Both the position numbers and the translations under genes were made by a program. From Argyresthia goedartella (Eukaryota; Arthropoda; Insecta; Lepidoptera; Argyresthiidae): a stretch of DNA of 64,000 nucleotides. Positions within the stretch are counted from its first letter, which is position 1, and the number at the start of each line of letters is the position of its first letter. The stretch covers positions 28,738,001 to 28,802,000 of the forward strand of contig OX463824.1 in the NCBI GenBank assembly GCA_949825045.1, read 5' to 3'. Below, in pieces: positions 49,401 through 61,400 of the stretch. Below the pieces are notes generated by a model. It saw only the letters and a list, made by a program, of their open reading frames with translations. It ran no database searches and had not been told where the DNA came from.

Positions 49401-52400
49401 TTACATATACATATTGGTTTAACAGCTTCAGATTTACTACGGGACGATAGGAGTTTCCTCGGACACCCTTCTTTTTCACTAGAAAAATGTTTGCAACGAA
49501 ACTCGGCGACGACGTCACCCGTTCTATGACTCCTTGATTTGACAATTTTATAATCTGATGTTTCATATGAAGAGAACTTTTCGTATGAAACATCTTCGGA
49601 ATCCTCGACGGGTGTACGAGAGGGGGTCTCCCCTCGAAAGGTATCCGATAACCCGTTATCGTGTCCAGAACATATCGAGGAGCTCCCAACTTCCTCCAAA
49701 CTCTCACCTTTTGTTTCAGTCGCCCCGCCCGAAACGTCTGCAGATAGTCAATAGTTCCTTGTATTACGGCGTCCAGACTTGCCCCTGGCGCCGCCACGTC
49801 GCTGCCGGTCGCGCTCGCTGCGTCGTCCTCCACGAAATGCCTCCCCCCGACGCTCACGCTCGCCCTGCGCGGGCGGCGCGGCCCAGGTAGCCCGGGCGGC
49901 GGGGGGCGCGTCACCGCTGCGCGCGGGCGCGGGCCGGCTCGGGCCGGCGTAGGCGGCAACGTCATGTTGCGGGAGATCCCTTTGCGCAAGGGAACGCTTT
50001 CTCGACGCGCCTTGCGCAGGCGGTCTTATGTTCATAAAAATCTTCCCGGTTCCACCTTGCTTGTGTAGGAAGTCTGAAAACTGGGCGTCGTTAAAAAGAT
50101 TATCTACCGAGGGTGGAATTTTACGTAAGGTTTCTTTTATGTGACGTTCGCGAACGAAATTCAGAATTGAATCGCGACGCTGCTGGACGAAGTCCGCCCT
50201 TTTTCCGCAGACCATTTGCAACAGATCAGAATGAACCTTATTGTATTCCCCCTCGGAAAATATCTCATTTATTTTGTCACAAACCTGGTTCGCTGTAGTG
50301 GGATTCTCTTCACCTCTCTCGCCAAGCCAAGAGATGAACGTCGAAAAACCCTGTTTAAGCGCCTCGTTCTTCATAATCAGGCCGTGTGATATAGCCGCGA
50401 GTGATCGCTCCGTTGCCGCCAAAGAATGGTTACGATCGAAGGGCTTGGCAAGGTCATTACACTCGAGTTCAACGAACCCAGGTACAGAATTATACAATTT
50501 TTGCGTCTCCGAATACCTTACCTGACTCCAGTCACATGTATCGAAATATTGAAGTTTTTTAATTGTCTCGACATGAAGTTCGGACGATCGTAATGTTTGA
50601 CTTTTAAGGGTAGTTTCAATTTTCAATTGTATTTTCTTATCGGGGCTACGTAATTCCCTCTCAAGGTCACTACACGGAGACAGAGATAAAACGGAACCAT
50701 TATCTGAATAAGGCAATATTCCGTCACTCGATTTCTTAACCAAAAGGTCATGCAGTGACGAGACCTTGCCAGCTAAATCTTGGAACGATTTTTCCAGTTT
50801 ACTTATCCTCTTAGAGCTCTTACTCCCCCGACGTCTTCTTTTCCGGCTGCTCCTCTCCGGAGACGTAGAAGTGGAACTGCTGCAGCTATCACTTGATGAA
50901 TCACTACGCGGGGCTTTTCTCCGTTTAGAAGATTTACCACTTTTATTTTTATTGAACGGATTCATTTTTCTTACGCTGAACACTTCAACCGTAATAATTC
51001 CAGATATAGAAAATAACTTGGAAAAATATATTCAAATTTGGAATATGTTCGCACGGAAAGAAATCCAAAACGCCAATGACCTGAAAATTTAGCACGCGCA
51101 ATAACGCTGGCTACAATTGCCGCCATTTCTGAAACTTTACGCGCGCAATGTTGCTGAGGTTCAAAACGGATATGACATGTATTTTAGGAGTTTTAAACAG
51201 GAAGTGAGCTGTTTGGGGCTAATTTCGTCGCACCGGAAAGGAAGTCAAGTATGCTACTCTCAATATTAGGCTTAAAGCCAGGTAACGTCAGGTATAATAA
51301 GATATATCTGAAGATCAACATTAGCCATATCTTAATCTAGGACGACCCATGCAGTATATTCCGTCAGTCGAAATCTCCTCTTCAATTTATCATTCGAAAT
51401 TGAATCGTATGGATTTCTCCTTGTTGATAAGATTTGTCTAATCTCAATTATATTCACTTGAAAAAGGCAAAATCTCGAGTTTAATTGCAAATCACAGCCG
51501 ACAAAACTCATGTCGCGCCCTCCGGAGATGATGTACCAGTCACATGATCCTTCAATGTTTGAGATGAAGGCCCTGCTCTGCTTGCATGTTGTGAGAAGTG
51601 TCAGTGAGTCGCGAATTTTGACATTTAGATGTGGTAAAAAGCGCGGTATACGTGAGTGGTGCGCGGCATGCTGCGGGTACTGTTCACAACATAGGGAGCT
51701 TATAATATGTGTGTAGATAAAGCAGTGTAAGTAAGTGTACACAAATAGACATTAAAACTCATATGATGTTATTATGAAACTCGCTCGTCGGTTCGTTTTA
51801 TAAACCCACACTTGTTTGCCTTTCATTGGGCAACAGTCACATGAAACAATTAATATATACATACAGGTCATATAAGTACCGCATTTCTATCCGCCACTAA
51901 TCTCCCTGTCCCCCACTCAGCAACAACTGGGCGTGCGTGGTCGCGGCGTGCACGCGCGCGCGCCTGCCCGCCGCACGCTGGGCCACGCTGACGTCACCCG
52001 ACGCACTGCGCGCACTCGCGGCACAGCTGGCGGCGGGCGGCACCGCCTCGGCGCACGCGCACCACGCGCTGCTGGCCGCTGCGCGCGCCGCGCCGCCGCA
52101 AGCGCAGCAGATGCTGCTGGACCATTTGTTGGAGCATGCGCCAGGTAATGTCTAATGATATGCATTAGTAGAAGCGGAGATTGGATTTACTTTAAGTCAG
52201 ATTTTACATATTGTGTCCAATATTGGAGTTTGGTGATCAGATTTCCATGCTCCTTCCTCATTGTATCAGATTTGTCACGGTCATCAATCCCGTCCATGAG
52301 GATATTCGTCAGCCACACATTTCCCTAGCTCCGATGTGATATTCCGTCGCTCCCCGCAGAGTCCCCCGGCTTGTGGTCGGGCGCGGGCGCAGTGTGCTCG

Positions 52401-55400
52401 CTGTTGCGCGCGCTGTGCCGGCTGTGCGGACGGCGCGCAGTGCTCGCCTACCTGCGCTGGCTGGAGCGTGCGCCCGCCGCCGTGCAGCCGCAGCCGCCGC
52501 TGCTGCAGTCGTGTGCTGCGGTGAGTACATAAAACATAAAAGATCATAAAACAAACATAGTTTCACTCACACGAGTCATTTTGTCATTGTTCCGTACGAG
52601 TGGCACAGGTGCGGCCACGTTCAGCCCCTAGCACTAACACAATAATTATTTAAAGTAAATTTGCTAATGATACTTCACTGGTCTTCAAACTTGAATAGCA
52701 AAAAAATATATTTTGATGATGATATTGTCTTTAACCTTAAATTGGTTCATAGTTAATAATTGATTGTTAAACGCTGGTAAAACCAAGTGTAACAAATTCT
52801 CACTTACACATGTCAGGCAAGTTGAGACCAGTTTAGTGTTAGATAACAGCACGATAGAATTAGTAAATGATTCAAAGTTACGTGGAATAACCATTGATAG
52901 CAAATTGGAGTGGGGACCCCACATAGATAAATTAGCAATTGCAGTGGGGACCCCACATAGATAAATTAGCTGGTAAATTAAGTTCTGCGGCTCACGTTGT
53001 TAGGATCATCAGACAAAACACGGATGTGGCTACATCTAGGCTAGTGTTTAATATTTATGCTTCGGAACGCACCTCGGTTTTTGTTGCGCGGATTGACCGC
53101 GAGTGAACGGAACTTCATAGTGTATTGTCCTATGGTATCTAGTTGTGGGGAAACAGCGGATATTCAAAAAGAGCTATTCGAGCAATTTCTACTTTAAAAC
53201 GTAGTCTCTTTAAGAGACCTTATTAAAGAAATTGACATACTAACTGTAGCTAGTCATTTTATTTTCGAAAATACAAGAACCTTACAACATTTTCCAAACT
53301 TAGCGATAGCTGTAATGTTTACCAAAGAAATAATCACAGACTAGTTGCACCCCGGTTTAGACTCGCGAAGGTTAGCAATTCTTTCAAGGGTCAGTGCATT
53401 CTCTACTACAATAAGATATCTCTGGAGACTTAGAAATTGCCATTTGAGCAATTTAAAAAGCATGTTAAAGCGACTTTGTCGAAAAAGGGATATTACAATG
53501 TTCAAGATTACTTAAATGACGGGACTGTTTGGGGTTAATATAGCTCAATGCAGACCTTGCTGTTAATAATTTTGTAATTATTTATTTCTATATATAATTA
53601 ATAAAGTGATATTTGTATTAGTAAAGCACAATCAATTTTTAAAAGAGATCTAAAAATCTATCTGTGCGAGTTTTTACCTCATTCTACTCCCACAGTGGTC
53701 CAATGTAGAGAAGAGGCAAAAAATTACGTTTGCTAAGTTTATGTAGATATCTACAGTAATAAAGAAATTTTGACTTGACTGACTCGACTTTCAGTCGTAT
53801 TTTTGTGGGCGGCTGGTTATATTTTATGGGCGATTTCCTGTATTTTTGTGGGCGAGTTAATTAAATGGATAAATGAGTGTCACTTTACGTTTTAACTGTA
53901 GTAGCGGGAGTGCAACGATGTTGAGTGAACTATAAAAAAAGAACATTCAGTTGTGTTTCTAAAATTTCCAAATTTCAACCGTCAATTCCAGGTGCTCTGG
54001 ACTCTCAAGGAGGAAAACCTGCTGGAGAACATGGAAGAACTGATCTCGAACGAGCTGTTTGAGCTCATCTACACCTGGGCGATGACTGCGCCCAATAACA
54101 GCTCGCTCAAGAAGTCACTTGATGCGGGTAAGTGCGCAATACTGCTCATATTACCGCATCGAATGTTTTGTCTCTGAACTAAGGATTAATAGGATTTCAT
54201 TAAACCCTTTTCATCTTTTCTGTATGGGATTTAAAACAGATGTCGGCTTGGAGTTACAATCAATGTGTCAGATTAATAACACTAAGTGCTCGCTGTCGTG
54301 CGGCTGAGAAGCGGCTGATTTAGGACAGCCGCGCGACTGCAGCGCGGGAATCGCGCGGTTGACCAAAGTGGTGCAACCTATGCACCCATTGCATATTATT
54401 TAACATACGACAGATAACCATCAACCAACAACCATGTTTCCCCGTTGTTGTTTTTGTTTAAATTTATTTATTAACTATAAACTGAAGAATAATATAACAT
54501 CTTAAAAAGTCCACGGAAACCATTTGGGTTTGTGTGTGGATCCTAGGTTACGCTATCATACATGATATATTCTTAAATTAATTAGTACACGTCACAAATC
54601 ATGTTATTTTCTGGTAGGTAAGTTATTTGCATGTTTACGCAACTATTGATGTGGGATTAGGGATTGGAAGGAGAGGAGAAGTATTTGTATATGTTAAGAA
54701 GTATATGTTATCAATTTTCTAAATGAAGCGTGCCACCCCGTGTCGTGGGGCTGTAGTGTGTAGTGTAGTGCGAAGGCATGTGCTGCTCCCACGCTCCCAC
54801 GACAGTCGCAATAATGTGAATGCACACTAAAACGTCGCGAAAGAGTCGCCAGGGAAAACTAAGAGAGCTTAACCCCCTAACTCCTTCAAAACAAAATTCT
54901 GCACGTAAATGGCAACCTTTAAGTGCCGTCTGATTTGCGATGGGCGCGACGGTTTAAGAGGAAAATGTCAAGCTCAGAGAAACTGTTTTCGAATGTGTCA
55001 ATGCTCCTGTTTAGCGGTGAGTACGCGGCGGCGTAGTTGGATGTAGTAATGCAGTAATGCAGTTACAGTACCAGATGCTTCTTAAAAGGTTGTTTAGTTT
55101 CGACTTCATTCCTACCTGAAAACATTCTGTACCCATCCTTTATCAACAGAAAAAAATATCTCACATTACTACGATCAGTTTTAACTATATTTTCGAATGC
55201 CGACATCTCTGGGCGTCTACCATGCGAACCTAAAAAAGTGCTTCGGGCGTCTGGCTCTACTAGAACAAACAAACGCTGGTCATTTGGAGGTTAATATTGA
55301 TATTTTCCGTATGTCGTTGCAGTTGTATGCTCGATGTGCTACATCAGACCGGAACTGTTCAGGGTGCTACTGCAGCAGATGAACGTCCAAACGGAGGACA

Positions 55401-58400
55401 TCAGCGAATGGTAAGATACGGTTTGATTTATTCTGCAGTGGTAGTAAAATAATCCGTGGAATCAGAATCATTTATTCATATAGGCATCGTTTTGTGTACA
55501 AAGATCAGTTTATATCAATTCGCTTACTTTGTTGATGCGCAATGTCCGTGCTCACATTTGCCAAATTAATTTTGTATTCTGTTGCCAGCATGGAGGGCCT
55601 CACAGACGACCGCAAAGTGTCTTCCCCCTGCCGCTCCGAGCAGCCCTCGGAGGAGCCTGCTGACAACATCGCGCTGCAGCTGCTGCAGCGAGAGCTGGAC
55701 ACGGTGGGCGCGGCCGCGCTGTCGCCTGCCGCCGTGCTGCTGCTGCTACGCAGTCGCCTGCCTTCCGCCATCGCCGGGGCTGTGCGGGGTATGTACCCTG
55801 CTGGCGCACTGTGCTGCCGCTCCGCAGTGCAGCCGTGTGAGCCGTGAGAGGAGCATCACAACTACTACATAGCCGAGCGTTAGCGCCAACACTGTGACAA
55901 CAACCACCAGAGGTTTCTAGCTGGATCATCAGACTGATTCGTAAAGTAAAACATAGCCCCTCTACGAGTGTTTGTATTTGAAACTGCATAAACTTCTCTC
56001 GTGACTTATCTGTATTGCCTTGTTGCAGAGTTTAGCATCGCCAAGCTTCAGAGCATCAAGGAGCTGACGGGTTCACAAGAAGACGTCCAGATGACGGACT
56101 CCGACAAACAGGCCACGAACACTGTGTCAACGAGTACGTATCGTATTTACATGCTTGAGCAAATATTAGTACACAGTCAGGTCATAAGTTCTGTCACACA
56201 ATAAAAACTTTTGAATTTAGAACGCTGGCCACAAAAAAGTTTATTGAATTCGAATTTCGAATTTTTCATGAAAATAAAAATGTGTACTTTTTAGAATTTT
56301 CCTCATTTTTAAATATGGAGTGGACACTTAAAGAAGACCGTGTCGCAGTTATTGCGTTGCATCGTTGCGGTTACGCGCCAATTCAGATTTTCGACTTACT
56401 GAAAAATTTGAATATAAATAGTTTTATGGTACGATAAATAAAAGATTCGTTTATCGTACCATAAAACGATACAATGAAGACTCTAGTGTAGATGACAGGT
56501 CAAGAAGTGGTCGCCCTCGCTCTGTTAGGACTCCAGCAGTGATAAAAGCTGTGTAGGCGCGAATTCAAAGAAATCCCATACGTAAGCAGAAACTGTTGGC
56601 CCTTCAGATGGGGTTAAGGACCACGTTGACAAGGGTGTTAAATGAAGACTTAGGGCTTAGGGCATATCGAAGAAAAACAGGACATCGTTTGGACGCTCGT
56701 TTAATGGACCTGAGACTGAAGAGATGCCGCGCTTTGTTGAAGCGGTACGCGGGAAAAAAGCATCGGGAAATTCTTTTTTCGGATGAAAAAATTTTCACCG
56801 TGGAAGAGAGCTACAACAAACAAAATGATAAGGTGTACGCACACAGCAGTGAAGAAGCGAGCAACCGTATTCCGCGTGTCCAACGAGGTCATCTTCCATC
56901 CTCGCTCATGGTTTGGTTGGGAGTCTCTTATTGGGGCTTAACTGAGGTACATTTTTGTGAGAAAGGCGTAAAAACGAATGCAGTTGTGTATCAAAATACA
57001 GTCCTCAAGAACCTTGTGGAACCTGTTTCTCATACCATGTTTAATAACAGGCACTGGGTATTCCAACAAGATTCTGCGCCAGCTTGTGTGCTTTTCGCTC
57101 TATGGAGCGAAAAGCACACAAGACTGGCTGGCGGCGCGTGAAATCGACTTCATCCGGCACGAAGACTGGCCCTCCTCCAGTCCAGATTTGAGTCCTTTAG
57201 ATTACAAGATATGGCAACACTTGGACGGAAAGGCCTGCTCAAAGCCTCATCCTGATTTGGAGTCACTCAAGGCATCCTTGATTAAGGCAGCCGCCGATAT
57301 TGACATGGACCTCGTTCGTGCTGCGATAGACGACTGGCCGCGCAGAATAAAGGCCTGTATTCAAAATCGCGGGGGTCATTTTGAATAAACTTTATTACCA
57401 TAAGAATCTATGTTTTATAAATAATAAACATGTCTAAATTATTTTATATTGCACATGTGACAGAACTTATGACCTGACTATGTATATCTTGATAATTTCT
57501 TAGCGATATGTTGATTCGCTCGCGCTCGCGTCTTAGAGACTTGTCGAAGTCACATCGCGCCAGCAACGCTCCACCCCACTACCGAAGGATCCTAATAAAG
57601 GAACCCATGCAATGCAAAGCGATGCCCATATGAACGTATCAGTATTGGTAAATGCATTTTATAACTTTGAACTGTAGTCAGTCTGTTCTGAGCACGGCCT
57701 ACCTTACCTAACTGTAGTCAGTCTGTTCTGAGCACGGCCTGCCTTAACCTTACCGACGACTGTCCCCTATGTGTCTTTGTATTGAAGACTAAATAATGAC
57801 CGCATAGAGAAGTGTTTGTCACGTGGTCGTCTCACAGACGCGGCGTCGATGAAGAAGATCTGCTCGCTGGTGGAGCTGCTGCGGCACCTGTGCGTGGCGC
57901 CGCAGTTCAAGCACTGGCTCGGCGAGGCGGGCTGCGTGTTCTGGCGGCCGCTGCTGCAGCTGCTGTGCCATCCGAGACCGCCCGACAGGTGACTGCATGC
58001 ACGTAGACTATGTCCTGCAAACTAGATTCAGATTCAGATCGTTTATTGTGGAACGTAGTTAAGCTTAGATGTTACACAATTCAAGTTCTGTTTTTACGTC
58101 CAGCCGTTAGGCGTACAAAATCATATACTAGGGAAAAAAGTAACAAACGGTAGTTGAGTCAAATAGGCAATTATACAATGATGTCAAAAAGAATTATTGG
58201 ATTGGATGTCGAGTACAAATAAGATAACATAGATGTCAATAGTATTAGAACATGTCATGTCAACACTATGCTAAATATTCACCTACAGAGTTGTATGCCT
58301 TGTCAGCTCAATAATCATGTAAGTGACGCTTGAACATTTGTATGCTCTCTATGTTCATAAGTGACAGTGGAACTTTATTATTTATTTTTGACGGCATACC

Positions 58401-61400
58401 AAACACACTATTGCTGAACAGCGCAGTTTGGTGACTAGAGCATTCATAAAGTAGTGGCAGTTACTGGCGCTGTCTTTCGTTAGGTGAATTATAGCACCAT
58501 TTCTTGGCCTCCAGTAAGGTGTTTTTTTTGTGTTTTCGCTTATATTCTCCCGTTTCAACGCTGGTATTGAGCTCCAAAGATATTTGGCCCGGGTGCTCAA
58601 CACACAGTTAGTCATGCTGGGTGCTTCTTGACTAGTGTTCATCGCTTCGGTTTTTAAGTTATGACATATCAAGCGACATGGTGTCGAGCTACAGGCTGAC
58701 CAACTGCCAAATCAACAATTGATGACTCTTCGTCACGTTGTATGTCCTGAGGGAACTACAGGGGGTTGAACTTCATCATAGCGTCACGCAGTTTCCCATA
58801 CCCGGTGGCAGAGAGACAGTGGTGCAGTACGATTATTTTAACTTTACCTCTCGACACTTCTCGGCTTTTTGATTATTTTTAATCGTAATTCAATTAACCG
58901 TTCAGATGTTTCCCGTGACCAGTCCTCAGTGAAAATTCAGTGAATGAGTAGGTACAATTTCGCACACATTGCTACGTTGCGTGCTGACGCAACCACCAGT
59001 GACATATTCGCTGTTCTACGAAGTTTCAAAACTACATCCGCGAAGATGCAGGACATATCCCACCTCTACCCAACCTCATTCCGACTTCATGTCATAATGA
59101 GGCAAACGCGGGCGAGCAAGCCAACGGGTTAGATTTGCGTGGAGCTCTTGTAACCCGCAGCTATTTCTGTGCGTCCCCCACATGGCTGGACCGGCCTTCT
59201 GTGCCCTCCGCCTGTCCTCTTCCCGCCTCTCCCCATTCAGGGGCGCGGGGGAAAAGATAGCAGCGTCGCACCCTTCTGGTGATGTGACGCACACAAACGA
59301 TGCGAGCTCGGTGCCGATTCCGCATGTCATTTAACATTTTAGCTAAATTCCCAGCCACATCTCTTTTTATGCCACGCGTGCGCAAACTGGTGTAGCCGTT
59401 GGAAGTTGCCTTTGACGAGACGAGGTCCTCGTAGTAGACTGGTCCTTCATCCACTCGAGTGATTCCGTCTAATATTCTCTTCCGTTCCCAAAGAGCATGA
59501 TGCATATATCTTCATCTTCTATGCAGCACTCACATACTCTCATCGGGCATAACGTCATATCATGCAGTCTCTTCCTGAAGCACCAGTGTCCCGACAATAT
59601 CTGCGAAGTTTGGTAGTCCGGCTCAACCCAAGAGGCCTTGAGGCGACGATACAGTCGAAAATACAGTATTTGATTTGAATTGTGCCCCTTCAATAGGTAC
59701 TAAGTATGTCTCGTTCACACAGCACCTGGCAAGAGGGCGCACTGTACGCGAAGCTCGAGGAGTACACGATCCGCCTGTTCGCCGAGCTGACGTCGTGCCA
59801 CAGCGACAACCAGCGGCTGTTCGCCTCCACGCTGCACAACATCATCGAGTCCCTGCACTGCACCGGTGAGTTGGACCGGACACTGTGACCCAGCCCAGGA
59901 GCGATACGATTTTATTTTCATGTAAATTCGCTCAGCATTAAAGAAGTATTCCAAATCGCTGCACAAAATGGATTAAATGGATATTATATCAAAATGAATT
60001 GCATGATTATATTCTCCAATAACAACAAGGACTGCAACAAGGCAATATACAATGGATCATTTCAATAATCTACCAATATTAAGACAGCACTATCAAGCAT
60101 TAATCTCGCACAACCCGCCATACTCTCTCACAATATCTCCCCAAGCATCACCAAACAGATCATTCAGCGGCGCTGCAGCCAACGGGGCGTTGAGGCTGTA
60201 CCGCTGTAGGATGTCAGGCGTATATCTGTAAGATCCCGGCGGGGGGCTTTTTTGAAATTTCCATGAAATTTGGTTACCATGAAAATCGAACACGTGGGAG
60301 CTTAAATAATCTTCTCGGGCGACGCAACGCCGCTGCTCGAATCCCGCGGTACCCTCAGCCGATGTCCTAATTGATGAGCCGGAAGTGACGTCACACGTGA
60401 ATTTTATATGTCCGTTCCTTGGCGTCGTATGAAATTTAGTTTATCATCAGTTCATTACACCGCCTATGTCATTCGGTATAGTCCGAATAAGGAGTTGATG
60501 AACATCTCATTCAATAAAAATTCTAATGAGGGAAGAAATTTATGAAATTTACGCGTGATGGCGCGTCCGGCTCATTTCGTATATATTTCGTATATATTTA
60601 TTGCACATAAAACAACATAAGATATAATAAACAGAAAGGACATCTACAAAGGCATGCTTATCTCTAAATAGAGATCTCTTCCAGCAAACCCAAGGTTGAT
60701 AAGAATAATTTAATATACAGGATAGACCTATGTGCTCTGATAAGATACATACATATATTACGGAACTATTGAACTAACTGCTAGATACACTACATACACA
60801 AGTCCATAAATATTATATAAAAATATAAATACACCTAAATAAACTAATATATACAAAGCTCAAATCTAGGATAGAGAAAGATAATGCTCCTTCAAACGAT
60901 TCTTAAAGACGGGCAGAGATGGACTATCTCTGATAGTGCAGGGAAGCGAGTTCCAGAGAGTGATCGCCCGCAATCGAAAACAGTGCTTGTATGCGACGGT
61001 GTTGTGATGAGGTATAGAGAGCAGGGAAGCCGTGTGAGTTCTACGTGGACGAGCCGAAGGGAGAAATTGAAAAAGCTCACGGAGAAAGCTAGGGTATCGA
61101 GGGTTGGTTAAGATGTTGAATAGAAGAGTGAGGATGTGTGTGTCCCGACGAAGACGGATCGGCAGCCATTTTAACTCCTTGCGATACTGCGAGACGTGGT
61201 CGAACTTGCGCAGTCCGAAGATAAACCGAATCCCGAGATTTTGAAGTCGCTCGAGTCTGTTCAGTTGCTCTTCGTTGGCGCTAGCCCAACAAACATCGGC
61301 ATAATCGATCAAGGGGAGAAGAAGAGATTGAGCAAGAGTAATTTTTGTTTGATGGGGCAGAAAGTTCTGAAGCCGTCTTAGTGAGTGAAAGGTGGCAAAG

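Larger units (their letters stand above)
46272..51299 (-). mobile_element. Full-length DIRS-type retrotransposon
   Basis: About 5,028 bases. Inverted terminal repeats at 46316-46529 and 51072-51285 are identical over all 214 bases. Outside them are unique end extensions: 46272-46315 and 51286-51299. The internal complementary region at 46626-46725 is the complement of the two ends joined. Both ends finish in 'aata', as expected for DIRS integration by a tyrosine recombinase without target duplication. Three ORFs on the minus strand: gag-like, RT/RNase H, and tyrosine recombinase, all free of stops. Inserted in Bruce intron 35, antisense. Confidence 0.93.
56315..57388 (+). pseudogene. maT transposase pseudogene
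   Basis: Starts MEWTLKEDRVAVIALHRCGY (56315), HTH half, then SGRPRSVRTPAVIKAV and a TAG stop at 56554. Catalytic part: REILFSDEKIFTVEESYNKQ (first Asp), HWVFQQDSAPA (second Asp), then after a break DWPSSSPDLSPLDYKIWQHL (third Asp), with 37 residues between second and third Asp if the break is bridged, the maT spacing. Ends RRIKACIQNRGGHFE. Frame is lost at 56420-56440 and 57083-57122, both at inverted duplications. Not functional. Confidence 0.9.
56172..57482 (+). mobile_element. maT-type (DD37D) mariner, disrupted
   Basis: 1,311 bases between TA pairs (56170-56171, 57483-57484). Inverted ends 'cacagtcaggtcataagttc' plus 'tgtcaca' at the left and the complement with one change at the right. 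Contains one transposase gene in sense to Bruce, broken by two inverted duplications and at least one stop. Confidence 0.92.
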
